NCBI GenBank assembly: GCA_029964075.1 | Contig: CM057147.1 | Coordinates: 16,513,513-16,577,512 of the forward strand | Source of the DNA: Patiria pectinifera | Taxonomy: Eukaryota; Echinodermata; Asteroidea; Valvatida; Asterinidae | Direction of reading: 5' to 3' | DNA: 64,000 bases | Shown here: piece after piece, positions 12,117-23,388 of the stretch | How positions within the stretch are numbered: the first letter of the stretch is position 1 | How the letters are laid out: every line of letters begins with the position of its first letter | Position numbers and translations under genes: made by a program | The notes under the pieces: generated by a model | Databases searched by the model: none | Seen by the model: the letters and a program-made list of their open reading frames with translations, nothing else | What the model was told of the DNA's origin: nothing

Positions 12117-15100
12117 CTGAGAAAAAGGGAGGAGACAATAAGGAAGTGATGATCTAATGACTGACATGGCAAATTTGTCAAAAAATCAGCTACTCAGCTG
12201 ACTCAAAAAATTTTTTGATACATACAAAGTCGAACACCTTTATAACAAGGTCCTTGGGACTTACCATACAAACCTACAAATTACCTTGTTATAACAGGTA
12301 CCTTGTAGTAACAGTAATGAAAAACAAAGAAAAACAAAGATTTCAGATCTAAACAGTCACAGACAGTCAAAAAAGCAATCCTCTTGCCTGCCATGCCTTT
12401 TATGCAGGCTAGTCATCAACAGTCAGATCATATTTCAAGCAACCACTGTGACTAGTCAAATTCAGTCGAACGGACAAAAACAGGCAAGTGGTAGGCACAG
12501 CTGGCTTATCAATCACCTACAGTCAAAGCATAGCTGTATAAAGTAACATAAACAGTCACAGAAAGTCAGTCCTGCTTTATGTATACAGCTGGGAGCTCTT
12601 AACTTTTGAAAACAGTCACTTGAATAATAATTTTGACCGAAAGAACTACTTGGCACAGAATGTATGTTTGCATAGTAGGGTTAACAGTGCTCTTCTTATC
12701 AGGGCTTGAATGTACGATATTCATAACAAGTTTCTACCTCAATGTCAATGGATAAATATTTGAATATTCGATCAAACCTGAGTTCCAATAATCGAATATT
12801 ATATTATTCGAAAGGCCCAGCACTAATCCAGTTTACACTCATATAGGAGCACAATGGATTCCAGCTATTTTTCAAATTTTCAGTTTAAGATTTTAAGAGC
12901 AGAGGCTCCTACTGGAACGTTTCACGCATTCCGAATTGGAGACTCCACCTTAAAACTTTCCTTGACGTAAAAATAAGTACTTACCAGATCAACATCATTC
13001 CTCTTCAGAACTATGAAAAAAAATATGCAAACAAACAATATTACTTTAGAAATTTTGGGAAAACTGTCAATGACTACATTGTTTCGCAGTCTTCAACAAA
13101 AGAACCTAAAATTCCTTTTTGGACACCTCAATTGGGCGTCAATCGGTTGGGGACAGGGAGACAAGTCCCCCCCCCCCCCACACTTTTTAAGTGGAGGATA
13201 TCATATCGTTAGTCCCCCTCCCCCAACTTTTTTGTCCCTCTCCAAATGATTATGATTCTACAGCTCAGAATAGCTGATTCAATTACTCAAAAATGTTCAA
13301 ATGATGATCTTTTGCTAAAAAGAAATGGTTAAAGTGGTCAGAAATGGCCTCAAATTGCACCACAGGGCATCTAGAATACAATTTTTTTTCAGCCCCAAGA
13401 CCACACCATTAGGACTTCGCGCTTGCATTAGGCCCCCACTTTTGAAAAGGGATTGTGATGCCCTTGAACACTTCAATACAGGTTACAGACTTGAGTCAAA
13501 AATACCTTCTTGTAGGTTCCTGGCTTAAAATCTCACCTGTGAATGAGTAGTACTGACAGCTACAGAAGTTGGACGATGGGAGGCAAATGTATGGAATGCC
13601 TGAACTTCCAAGAACCTGGTCAAGTTCATGAAAACATATTCACAGCTCACACAATGATTTCAATATTTTTCCCAATTTTGTTAAACAAAATTACACTCAA
13701 CCAAAAATGAAAGTCCCCCCTTAATCCTTTTTTGTCTAACTCAAAAACTACTGGGCACATCTTGCTCAAATTACGACTGATCAGTACAGAAATTCCTTAG
13801 CAATCCAGCCATACTCTTTGTTTGGCCCAAAACAGTAATAATGTGTACAAAATGATGCAATTCATGACAAGAGGTACCGAACAAAAAGTTGCACTTTTGT
13901 ATTCTTGCAACGTGAGTGTGAACCACAACATGCACGTATACAAAAGTGCAACTGTTTTCGGTATGATTTGTCATAAATTGCATCAATTCGTACACATTAT
14001 CACTGCTTTAGGCCAAATAAAGAGTATGGCTGGATTGCTTAGGAATGTCTGTACTGATTAGTCGTTATTTGAGCGAGAGGTGCTCAGTAGTTTTTTTGAG
14101 TTGACAAAAAAGTATTGGAAGGGGGGGACTTTCTTTTTTGGTTGAATGTATTTGATATAAGCAGGATTTGCATGGTATCCTAAGATGGGGGATCTTTCTG
14201 TATTAATTGGCGACGAGGCTTTGCCTCGCCCTCTGATTTGTTTACTTTTGAATAATAATAATAATAATAGTAATAATGTAAATTTCTATAGCGCCGAATC
14301 CATTAACAAATGCTCCATGGCGCATTACAATCAAACTATTTATATAAATAAAAGTGCCGTGGCCTCGTGGATAAGGGCACTGAATTCGTGATCTGTGGGC
14401 AATTCTGCAGGTTGTGGGTTGGAGTCCAGCCAGTGGTTATGGTGCGTGTGCCCTTTGGCAAGGCACTTTGTCACTCATTGCTTCTCTCCACCCAGGAGTA
14501 AATGTGTACCTGTGAGGGCAGAGATGGTTATTGTGATTGAATAAGCTTGCTTGCGCCTAACATGCAGCATCGAGCAGTATACTCCCGAGGGAGCTGAGAT
14601 GGTATTTGGAATGTTTCATTGGTCCAATGATCAGGGGTAATAATAATACTGTAAGCGCTCTGATTTAGTTAACTAATAAGAGCGTTCTTAAATGCCGATT
14701 ATTATTATATTATTATTAGTATTATAAATAAAAGGAATATATATTAAAAAAAAAATGTGATTATGTTGTGACTGTTCAGACAGCAGGAGGGTTAATTACA
14801 GCAAGTACTACATTGTTTCATATGCTCTTGCTATCTTTTCTCAAACTTTAGAAATCTCACCTGGAAAGCTATGCGACCAGCAGGACATGTTATTTTAGTA
14901 ACACTCTTGTTGTCTACAAGGTCTAAGGCCTGCAGAAGGGGAGCCTTGAAGACAAAATGCAAACTGGAAAACAGAAAACAATGCACATTATTAACGACAC
15001 TAACGACACTAAAGCCCTTTTCACACTAGAGCCTCTCAACCCGGGTTGAACTCAACCCTGGGCAAACCTTGTGCTGCCCCAAGTTGATTTTTATATTTTT

Positions 15101-17086
15101 TTTAACCCCGCGTTCAACCCCGCATTGTTTCACACTTGTTTCATGCAAATCAAGCTTATCATGCTCAGTTACTACTGTTTTGAACCCTGGCAAGAATTTC
15201 AACCCGGGTTGAAAATCTCAACCCTGGTCTGGAGCAGGGTTGAGTTCAACCCAGGGCGAAATCAATCTCAGGGTTGATGTGGGGTTGACGCAGGGTTGAA
15301 ATTCTTCAAGTGTGAAACGATGCATGTTTTCAACCCTGCGTCAACCCCAAGATTTGTCTAGTGTGAAAAGGGCTTAACAACTAATGACAGAATTAAGCTA
15401 TTGGTCTTTAACTGATATAAGGTCTTGTGCTTTACCAAGGCTGCATGTTTGAAGTATGGCTCAGTGGTTAGGGTTCGTGACTCATAATCGGAGGGTCAGG
15501 GGTTCGAATACAGGTGCGGTCACATGTTGTGTCCTTGGGCAAGCCACTTCACCCCCACTTGCCTCTCTCCACCCAGGAGTATAAATGGGTACCGGCATTG
15601 GGGAGTAACCTGCGATGGACAGCATCCCATCCAGAGAGAGTAGAAATATTCTCATTCGTTTCATGCCACTGAAACCGGAGATAGACGCCTGCTTGATGGG
15701 CAACATTGGCTCGTGACAGACTTATTTTTTACTCATTTTTACCAAGGAACAAATATTTAAACCAAGTCCAAACAATACTAGGTATGGGTACCATAAGTAT
15801 AAGTAAAAACAAATTACTTTGAATTTTTCATACAACTGACACAGGTTGGCAGTGGCACAGATATACAGTAAAAACATTTCAAATGAAACACTTTAAAACA
15901 TCAAATACTCACGCTGACAAAAGATCCTCTGGCACTGCAAGAATCAAAAGGAAAAAAAAATTAACTTAAGAAAGCTTTTAAAATGGTGATGGTTTATGAG
16001 AGTATTCCCTTGAAGACATTAATTGGTTATTGGGTTTGGTCAATCTAAGAAATTGAATCGATTTGACCAGCATGTGAAAAATGTACCTAAATTCAAATAT
16101 AACGTTGTAGAGTTTCTGCACAGCTTTTCAAACAACTTTTGATCGTTGTCATCTTAAAACAATTTTTTTAATGGCACAATTGTTCCATGAATATATGCGT
16201 ATTTAGGGTACGTAACATTCCCAATCTACAAAAAGGGAAAATTGCATCAGCATTTTTGCAAGTGTCTGTCTCATCATGCGTGTATTCCATGATTGTCTCA
16301 ACAAGGCACAAATTTTTTTCTGGGAATTTTTGCCGCCCAAATAGTATTAGTTTAATTGTACTTTCAGATGACATCTTCCTTACCAGCCCCATAAATGTGG
16401 CTCAAATACTGGACTTCCTCCGTTTTACTGTGAGCCACACAGTGGTGATAGCTACGTGTGAGGAAAAGTTGATCTTAAGGAAATCAAAATTTGGACTGTT
16501 TTTTTTTCACTTGATATTCAATGTGGAAGATATTTACTTGGTTAATAACAAGGTAAATTCAAAAGGTCAAGTGTACATGACCTGCGACCCGGAGCAAAAT
16601 ACTGCTATCTTTTTTGGAAGAACTCACTGCAAACTTTGACTGAAAATTACAGGATAACTGGACACAGGCTACTACAGAAACAGAACTCATTAGGGAAAAA
16701 GTGTTGCAACCTGACGCCACTTCAGCAGTTGTGCACAAAGTCTATGAAGATTCATGTCTTATCATCATTTGTGAAATGACTGACTTTTGGCTTCATTGAG
16801 ATGATCATATGAAGAAAAAAAGTGGTGTCAGGTTGCAACATTTTTTCCCTAAATTTTTCCTGGCGATAACCACGATGTAAGTATCTCTCACTGTGAATAT
16901 CGAGTGAAAAAAAAACAGTCTCAATTTTGATTTCCTCAGAATCAACTTTTTCCCCCAGACTTCCCCAGTATTTGAGCCACATTTATGGTGCTACCGTACT
17001 TCCTTACATGCATGGCTTGTCTGGTAGGCAGTTTTGACATGCTTCAGCAATTCTGTCTGTGTTCTGTCAAGAAGGGCAGATGCCAT
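11970..17086 (-). CDS. ZSWIM7: ZSWIM7 (SWS1), SWIM-domain Shu-complex subunit; 6 coding exons, 151 aa
   Basis: SWS1/ZSWIM7 pairs with a RAD51-paralogue-like partner (SWSAP1) in the nucleus and promotes RAD51-dependent homologous recombination, in meiosis and at replication lesions. Coding exons, minus strand: 17008-17086, 15913-15934, 14861-14963, 13537-13615, 12985-13010, 11970-12116. All introns are GT-AG and the phases join to 456 nt. Visible: an N-terminal helix (MASALLDRTQTELL), the family signature ALDLVDNKSVTKITCPAGR (about 46-64), and the SWIM motif C86-S-C88 ... C104-K-H106, split over three exons. The vertebrate protein is about 140 aa; here residues ~134-151 and the stop come from a satellite unit. 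An acceptor (CATTTAG) just upstream of the ATG implies a non-coding first exon. Identity rests on recognised alignment to vertebrate ZSWIM7, not on a search. Confidence 0.9.
12985..13010 (-). CDS. ZSWIM7: ZSWIM7 coding exon 5 (26-nt micro-exon)
   Basis: Acceptor TTTTCATAG and donor GTAAGT bound 26 nt encoding VLKRNDVDL (95-103), the linker between the two halves of the SWIM motif. It corresponds to the vertebrate V-L-R-K-S-D-S-I-L segment. Confidence 0.82.
13537..13615 (-). CDS. ZSWIM7: ZSWIM7 coding exon 4 (first half of SWIM motif)
   Basis: Encodes VLGSSGIPYICLPSSNFCSC then QYYSFT (residues 69-94), with the C-x-C of the SWIM zinc site at C86 and C88. Acceptor TTGACCAG, donor GTGAGA, phase 1. 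Confidence 0.88.
13694..14148. mobile_element. Full-length palindromic MITE, TA target duplication (Tc1/mariner-like)
   Basis: About 455 bp whose halves are inverted copies. Termini CACTCAACCAAAAA and TTTTTTGGTTGAATG are flanked by TA on both sides. Sits in intron 3 of ZSWIM7. No transposase. Superfamily is inferred from the TA duplication only. Confidence 0.8.
14247..14345 (-). mobile_element. LINE/SINE 3'-end fragment with (AAT)n tail
   Basis: (AAT)n followed by a TATAGCGCC motif resembles the reverse complement of the 3' ends of LINEs and their partner SINEs elsewhere in this window, so a truncated insertion on the minus strand is likely. Confidence 0.45.
14348..14740 (+). mobile_element. 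tRNA-derived SINE, family A, full length
   Basis: The head has a degenerate A box (TGGCCTCGTGGATAAGGG) and B box (GGTTGGAGTCC). It is followed by the body motif GCTTCTCTCCACCCAGGAGT, shared with the copies at 15,449 and 32,560, and an ATT-rich tail. Lies in intron 3 of ZSWIM7. Confidence 0.75.
14861..14963 (-). CDS. ZSWIM7: ZSWIM7 coding exon 3
   Basis: Acceptor TCTGTTTTCCAG, donor GTGAGA. Encodes LHFVFKAPLLQ followed by the conserved ALDLVD signature and the CPAGRIAFQ strand (residues 35-68). The phase-2 entry matches exon 2. Confidence 0.88.
15013..15374. mobile_element. MITE with AGCCCTTTTCACACT termini, TAA duplication (Harbinger-like)
   Basis: Terminal inverted repeats AGCCCTTTTCACACTAG and CTAGTGTGAAAAGGGCT are flanked by TAA on both sides. 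The interior is an inverted set of CAACCCNGGGTTGA-type repeats. TAA duplications fit PIF/Harbinger. Non-coding; in intron 2 of ZSWIM7. Confidence 0.8.
15449..15720 (+). mobile_element. tRNA-derived SINE, family A
   Basis: Near-perfect A box (TGGCTCAGTGGTTAGGG) and B box (GGGTTCGAATAC), then CTTGGGCAAGCCACTTCACC and CCACCCAGGAGTATAAATGG. A Pol III promoter head with a SINE body. Confidence 0.85.
15913..15934 (-). CDS. ZSWIM7: ZSWIM7 coding exon 2 (22-nt micro-exon)
   Basis: Acceptor TTCTTGCAG and donor GTGAGT bound 22 nt encoding LPEDLLSA across both junctions. This matches the vertebrate P-D-E-Y-L-L-S segment. It enters in phase 1 and leaves in phase 2, consistent with exons 1 and 3. Confidence 0.8.
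16390..16989. mobile_element. ~600-bp foldback element interrupted by a nested MITE
   Basis: ATAAATGTGGCTCAAATACT near 16,392 is inverted as AGTATTTGAGCCACATTTAT near 16,968. A further inner stretch (GATATTCAATGTGGAAGATA against its mirror at 16,880-16,905) extends the pairing. A second MITE (16,690-16,853) lies inside. In intron 1 of ZSWIM7. Confidence 0.7.
16690..16853. mobile_element. MITE, GTTGCAACCTGACGCC family (nested copy)
   Basis: TIRs TTAGGGAAAAAGTG + TTGCAACCTGACGCC and their inverted match. The same family occurs at 19,763, 48,581 and 61,261. This copy is in the opposite orientation. Confidence 0.8.
17008..17086 (-). CDS. ZSWIM7: ZSWIM7 coding exon 1 (start codon)
   Basis: Starts with ATG at 17,086 and encodes residues 1-26, MASALLDRTQTELLKHVK onward. 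Donor GTAAGG in phase 1. The ATG lies 9 nt inside the exon, after acceptor CATTTAG. Confidence 0.85.
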
Positions 17087-17264
17087 TGCAAGTATCTAAA
17101 TGAAAAAAAAGAAGAAAAAAAAGAAACAACTCAAAATTTGATGATTTAGAGTATTTGGTGGGCAACATTTGTTGATCTGTGCGATCGGTTGATCGCGTTG
17201 CACCGTTGCGCGATGGGTCGATTCTGTTGGATATCTTGGACATTATTTACCTTTTAAAAAACGC

Positions 17265-17613
17265 AGTGGCTATCTATCTATCGTTACGGTATAGTTCTTC
17301 AACTTTTATAAAAACATGAGAAGAAAATATAAAATTAGAAGGAAAAAAGTGAATTTGAACGTTATGAAATTCGGACTTTATTTCCCTTTTAAAAAAAATC
17401 CTCCAAAGCCTCAGGTTAGAAAAGGAAAAAAATTTGAGTGCAAAACTGAGATGCGAACCCGCAACCTCGCGGTGCAAAATCCTACCCTCTATCGACTGAG
17501 CTGTCGCACTGCTCGCTAAAACGTGGGGAAACAAATAATTATATACCTGCGCGAGTATCAAAAAAGTATCGTAGAGGGCGCTAAACAACGGCTGCTGTAA
17601 CGATAGCCACTTT
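17265..17613 (-). mobile_element. Element carrying a tRNA-like sequence (17,433-17,513)
   Basis: The minus strand reads GACAGCTCAGTCGATAGAGG ... GCGGGTTCGCATCTC, an A box and B box of a lysine/alanine-like tRNA relic. GTGGCTATC..ATCGTTAC at the left is inverted at the right as GTAACGATAGCCAC. No fully paired tRNA cloverleaf could be drawn, so this is a SINE or tRNA pseudogene rather than a functional tRNA. Confidence 0.55.
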
Positions 17614-18240
17614 GTTTTTAAAAAAAATGCTCCAGAGCTCTGAATCAGAAAGAAAAGGTGTTCGACTGGTGGCAGTTTGATTGACCGATAGCGTCATGAT
17701 CGACACAGATAGCGCAACGGGATCGAGCGATTGCTCCGATCGGCCGATCGCGCTCAACATATTCACGAAAGAAAGGTCAAATTTTGAATGAAGGTAACAT
17801 TTCATCTTGGTGATGGAGGGTACTTTGAATAATTAATACATTTTCAATTACAGATCCAACACGAAACTGGAAGAATGTTTCAATCATGTCAACAATTGAA
17901 TGGTGACCAGTTGTTAAGAATTAGTTTCATGAAAACCATATTAAGTCGTGAATTTTTGTTAGAAAATACTGGCGATCGTGTAGTGACATGTAGTGTAGGG
18001 CCCCTGTTTAGTTTCAATCAAATTAGAGTCAAGTGTGTTTTTTCTATTCACTGTACATCGTACGTAGCTATAGGATGATCCTAGCGTTATCTTTATTTTC
18101 GTGTTGCGTTTTGTCCTTGTCATCGTCATTTTACCCCCATATTTCCCTCAAAAATTCAAAACTCTGCCCTCTATCTAGTAAGACATGTCACTAACTTGAA
18201 CTAGGCCTATAGTTTGGTTGGCAAAAATAATTTTGGATAA

Positions 18241-18588
18241 GGCCAAAAAAAAAAAAAAGTTGGTCTCTGGGTTCCGTAATTGATGCGGCGATGCGTTTTT
18301 TTTTTTTTTTTTTTTTCAAGCTTGGATTGTACAGAAAAGGTGGGTACTATTTTTTGCTTTTTTGTGTTCTCATACACATTGGTGTCCTCCATAATTTGCC
18401 TTTATTGTGCCCTCCATCATTTGCTTTGGTGCAATTTCCCCATTCCTTGGTACAAAAATTTGAGGAGGTGCGGCAATAGAGGGCGCTGTTGTAGCTACCG
18501 CGGAAAATTTGAAGGGAAAAAAAAGGTTGATGCGCATGATTAAAATTGACGCGCGCGCTGGCCAGAGACCGACTATTTTTTTTTGGCC
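18241..18588. mobile_element. Harbinger-like MITE, GGCC-polyA subfamily 1
   Basis: GGCC + A-run + GTTGGTCTCTGG at the left is inverted at the right as CCAGAGACCGACTA + T-run + GGCC. TAA flanks both ends (18,238-18,240 and 18,589-18,591). The interior matches the copy at 45,600-45,865 in inverse orientation. Confidence 0.85.
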
Positions 18589-18918
18589 TAATTGTTCAAG
18601 GGAACCGGGCCCGTACTCGTAGACAAACGATCGGCAAAAAAACTTTCGCAAACCCAAAGGAAATCTTTGCACGACCAACCAAGTGGCAGAATACTGTCCT
18701 TACGACAACACTGTCTGCTATAGTGCATGTAGTGCTACATTACATAATTTTTCTCACGAAATAGGTGCAATACATTTTAAAAAGTTGAACTTCGAACTTC
18801 TCCCGAGTCGCAAGTCCGGTCGGAACATACGAATATTTTCACTACATTTTTGTTCTACATTATTCATATAACTAGAAAATCACAGGACACTGTGAATTCA
18901 CGGTTGCTCAGTGCTCAC

Positions 18919-19040
18919 CAAGTTCCTTGATTCTCCGGAAAGTTTGGAAGTCAGTAGCAGACGATTTTGACACATGCATGACTCGCCATCGACAAGTGGG
19001 GGCGCTTTACCTTTTCCGGCTAACTAGCAGAAACTTCGAA
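18919..19040 (-). other. ZSWIM7: Candidate 5' non-coding exon of ZSWIM7
   Basis: The coding part of ZSWIM7 exon 1 begins just after an acceptor, so an upstream exon must exist. On the minus strand, AAGGAACTTG followed by donor GTGAGC at 18,918 is a strong donor. It is preceded by GC-richer sequence and two CCAAT motifs further upstream. The segment contains a 12-codon upstream ORF. Extent and assignment are guesses. Confidence 0.3.
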
Positions 19041-19042
19041 CC

Positions 19043-19075
19043 AATCAACGCACGGCAGATTTGAGATGGACCAAT
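19043..19075. promoter_or_regulatory. Pair of CCAAT boxes, possible ZSWIM7 promoter
   Basis: CCAATCAACG and ACCAATCCTTCC lie ~30 bp apart in a short GC-richer island, immediately upstream (on the minus strand) of the candidate non-coding exon. No TATA box is obvious. Confidence 0.25.
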
Positions 19076-19762
19076 CCTTCCCCCCTTTGTTTACTCGATT
19101 CAGAATTATACCAAATTCTGACAATATACCAAATTAATTGTGTCAAGTGCTAAGTTGAGTTACGAAGTGGGAGAGGGTTTGGTCAGAAAAAAAACACCAA
19201 AAAGTACCCAAAGCATGTTAGAATTTGAAGGAAAAAGTTGTGCTCTGCCAAGCTTCAAAGTCTCACAAAAATCAAGGTCACTACAAACTGCAACGTTTTG
19301 AAAGGGGTTTTATATCTTTAATTTCCATTTTCTTGAGTCTACAGTCAAATTCAAAACTGTACAGGTATTCCTTCCCACACACAAAATTACTAGTTTGGGA
19401 TTAAACCTCGCATCAATCATACAATCTTACAAAGCAAATTGCACATGGAAAATAAGTTTGAAGTTGTAACAAAATTCCACATATTGTTAAAGATTTTTTT
19501 AACTATTTCTATGAAGTCTATCATAAGTCAGATTACAATTAACGGAGGGATGGACAGTGAAAAAGAAAGGCCTGTTACGGTTCATATGAATGGCTTGACA
19601 CTCGAAAAGAGATGTCAATTGAGTTGGACTTGTTATACCTTTAATTTAGTTTGAGGAGAGAAATTTGCCTTCTCCAAGTGAATTTGGTAAACAAGTTTCA
19701 GTTAAAGTCAATCCCATATTTTGGTAAATGGTTCAAAATCACTGTGGAGCATAACAAATTTT

Positions 19763-19963
19763 GGAAAAAATGTTGCAACCTGACGCCACTTTACTCTTCA
19801 TATATCATCTCAATGAAGGTCAGTCATTGCATAAATGATAGGACATGAATCTGGGACTGAGAAACATTTCAAATTTTGTTAGGAAATACTTGGAAAATTT
19901 GCTTGACTCTCCATAGACTTTGTATACAACCGCTGAAGTGGCGTCAGGTTGCAACATTTTTCC
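19763..19963. mobile_element. MITE, GTTGCAACCTGACGCC family
   Basis: GGAAAAAATG + TTGCAACCTGACGCCACTT at the left and the inverted match ending at 19,963. The interior ATATATCATCTCAATGAAGG is shared with the 48.6-kb and 61.3-kb copies. About 200 bp. Confidence 0.85.
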
Positions 19964-22484
19964 CCAAATTTTACCAACTTTTCCAGCAAAAATGAAGTTG
20001 ACTAGTACGGTGTAATAAAACCCTCAATTATTAGTTCAAATAGTACAATTTTATAGATGGAAAAAACAGTTAATTTTTATGATTCTACCAAAAAGCCAGA
20101 TTTTACGAGCAACCTGTGTATTAACAGAGAACATGTTGCTTGGAATTTCATGAAGCAAGAAATCTACGCAGAATTGTTTTGTAACATTTTGTTTTATTGT
20201 CTGTAATTGGTTTAATGGTAATCCAGCTTTGTTTCCTTCGGTCAAAAATTAACACAATGATGTCTGAAGGCCAATATTCAGGTTACACTCTTAGCAAATT
20301 CATTCAACTTGAGATTTTGAATTTGACAATTGAAAACATCATCGTTACTTTGTTGACGCTTGGAACCAACAACAATTTAAAATCAATGCCTGGCTAGACC
20401 CACATGACAAAACAAGCTTACATTAACACAGTGGCAAGACAAACTATTTTTAAGCAACACATTATTTTGTTAACAGGAGATTCATTTGGAAATTGAAGGA
20501 CGGCAATATATATTACACAATAATATTCAAATGAATCGAATTTTGCAAACAATATCTTTCATTTCCAACTAAGAATTGTGTATTAATACATTTAAAATAA
20601 TACAGCAATGAGAATTGATGGGACAAATTTTATATTATACAGAACACGTACTGTGCTACGTGACCTTTCTGAATAGTATTAATAAAATGTGCAAGTTTTC
20701 TAAGAGTAAGGGGTCATCCAGAATTTATCAACATTTTCAAAAGCGCACAAAAGGTACTCCTTTTGGCAGACCAAAGATATCCTGGTTTCATTCATAGCGC
20801 CCCGATTAGTTATGGAATATTAGCGCCTTGAAGATAGGTGAGACACACAAGGCGCTTGCCGTAGGCTCATGAATAATTTTGCCATTCATCGCTACAAAAG
20901 TTGCTGCTGAAAAGGGTTGTATCGCATATGTTTGTTACCAGCGCGTAGCACGAATCTGAATAACAAATACGCTGCACCCATGAATCCCGAGCCGGCACGG
21001 TTTATCGAAGTTCGCCAAGTTGAGGTATCAAGATCTTCTGAAAGCCCATTGCCATGATAAAAAAAAAAATACTGAACCGAAAATATTGACCAACATTTTT
21101 ACAAAATTTCTAAAGTGTACATGGGTCGTTTAACTCTTCCTCCAGAGTTTGACAGGCATGCAACTGGGAATTTAGAAATAAACAAGGAAACTCCAAACCA
21201 CACAATACTTTGTACAGCATTTTTCAATTTGTAATGGCATTCATGAGAAGTAAAAAAAAAGGAAATCAGAGGAAAATGTTGATAATTATGGATAAACCCC
21301 AAGAATGAACCAACTATGGGCATTATGTAAGATGATCTGACTACGAGGCCAGACGACTGTGATGGAAACATGATAGTTTATACACGTGGGGCTTTTGTGT
21401 ACAAGGAATAAAAGGCATCCAGTTAATAATTGGATGCCGTAGTTTATAGACAAACGGACCCCCTTTCAATGCTCATGGGACCAAGTTTTCAAGAAGAAAA
21501 AACTGTGTTTAGCAAGTAAACACTTTTTTTGCTATCGGTGTTCAATACCTGAACATCAATTTTCAATGGCTAAACACTATCTGTCCTCATGCTAAAAATG
21601 TTTAGCATGTAAACTGTTTACAAACTGATAGCAAGAAAATGTTTAGAATTGTTTGTACTCGCTTAACACATTTTTTTTGTAGGCCAGGCAATTTTCCACA
21701 CAGGGGCAATTAGGCCACCTTTGTCCCAATGCCTAAAATTGAAAACTTGGTCCCAAGATTAATTTGACCTTTCTTGGAAAATTACTCATAACTCTGTCCA
21801 AAAAAATCAGATTTGGACGTTTGATGTCTCATTTTAAAGTGGAAAGGCCTATCTTTCAAACCATCCCTATATTATCTATGTTGGTTTATACACATTGTAC
21901 GTCTGGCATTCCGATATACTTTGTTTTTTAGACACACTGTCAGTCTCTTGGAACAGTTTTGCTCTGTACAACAGCTAGCAGAGTGCTTCTGCCATTAATG
22001 GGGGCCTCCTTCAGTGTACAGTGATTAGGGCTGTCCTTTTTCGAATAATTTAGTATTTGATTATTCGAAACTGCACTTGACCGAATATTTGAATATTCGA
22101 AACTCGCCAATCAAGTTTGACAAATGCTGCCTTCCTCACTGGTCAAAAGTTGCATACAAAGCGCGCCGGTTTAAATTTGCATGAGGATATTATGGAATGC
22201 TGGAGTGTTTTGCAGTAAGTACTGTATAACTGTCAATTCAGTTTTTGTATGCTTTGTCAATGCGGATCAGAGTCATCAACCATAATTAAATTCACATTTC
22301 CACCACAAGGGGGCCATATATGTAAAGAAGTAATCAAACCTGCTGAATTTAAAAGAACACATACTTCATTTCCCCACTATTTATGCGGAAAAAGCCAAGT
22401 TAATATGAAAATTGTATACAGTAAGTGACATACTCAAGGAACTATGTATGAAATCCAGTTAGTGTAATCCATTGTTTATCAATT
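19964..22484. other. Intergenic sequence between ZSWIM7 and mitofusin
   Basis: No gene recognised. There are several imperfect repeats of GTTTAGCA/TGCTAAAC near 21,500-21,680 and scattered AT-rich sequence. Open frames of up to 90 codons (21,099-21,371, minus) have no recognisable similarity or splice context. Confidence 0.45.
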
Positions 22485-22835
22485 ATTATACAACACCTGA
22501 ATAAATCCCCGTCATCTGATTGGTGGATCGTTGATCACATGTCATTGAATTATTCGTACCAACGCACGGCGCTCACATGGCGCGCAGCACACAGTGCAAT
22601 GGAAGTTCTATTGCACGGTGAATAGAACTTCCATTGCACAGTGTCATCGCTGCTGGCGGTGGCGCTGTTTTAAATCGAGATTACTTGAATATGAACGTTC
22701 TCAACCTGTTGAACAGTTCGCATAAATGAAATTTGATGAACTTCCTTGTCAAACTTTCAAACAGTTTTTAACCTGAATAAATTGGCTATTAAAAGTCAAC
22801 CAATCAGATGACGAGGATTTATTCAGTTGTTATAT
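22485..22835. mobile_element. MITE with ACAACACCTGAATAAATCC termini
   Basis: TATACAACACCTGAATAAAT ... ATCTGATTGGTGG at the left is inverted at 22,799-22,834. A central palindrome, CAATGGAAGTTCTATTGCAC with its inverse, lies at 22,595-22,640. Non-coding. Confidence 0.75.
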
Positions 22836-22837
22836 GA

Positions 22838-23004
22838 AACAAATAATGAACGTTTCACGTTCATGCAATAGAAAGAATAATTTCAATCGGTGACAGATGA
22901 AATGTTCCATTCCACTCGGCTTCGCCTCATGGAATGGAACATTTCATCTGTCACCTCATGAAATTATTCTTACCATTGCACTCACAAACATTCATTATTT
23001 GTAT
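22838..23004. repeat. Near-perfect ~165-bp palindrome (long hairpin)
   Basis: The arms include GGTGACAGATGAAATGTTCC with its exact inverse, and AAATAATGAACG/ATTCATTATTT at the ends, with a short loop (CTCGGCTTCGCC). It starts about 320 nt past the mitofusin stop codon, so it may lie in that gene's 3' UTR. Confidence 0.8.
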
Positions 23005-23324
23005 ACTTTGTACATATTGTACAAAATGGGAGGATGAAAATGTGAAAAATGAAAGGAAAAAAATGTGGTCAGAGAGAGACTGAAGACTCTACTGCTGACC
23101 TGGGTCAAAGTTCAAAGGTCGGGTCACATCAGAACATCCCAGAAGGTCAACCTAATCAGAGAACCACTGCTAGAAAGAAAGCTTTGCAAAGATGTGAATG
23201 TTTGCATCCCAGTCATGCTCCATTCGCAGTGATCTCTCCATCCAGTCAAACTCTGATTCCTTCTGCCCGATGCTTTCGTTGTATATATAGAGCATGTATC
23301 CAGCGACTGGTACCCGACCATGCC

Positions 23325-23388
23325 TCAGTGCTTTAGGTAGCTATGGATATAGCGGTCCAGCTCGCTGTCCAGCCAACCAGCCTTGTTC
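23325..23388 (-). CDS. MFN: Mitofusin coding exon 17 (C-terminus and stop)
   Basis: After acceptor TTCTCCAACAG it encodes (R)[20 protein letters not shown] and then TGA (23,325-23,327). It corresponds to the conserved C-terminus beginning N-K-A-G-W-L-D in vertebrate mitofusins. Confidence 0.95.

Noticed and set aside
19439-19654. 71-codon frame resembling a small gene
   Set aside because: No recognisable domain, ends by chance, and sits in repeat-rich intergenic DNA.
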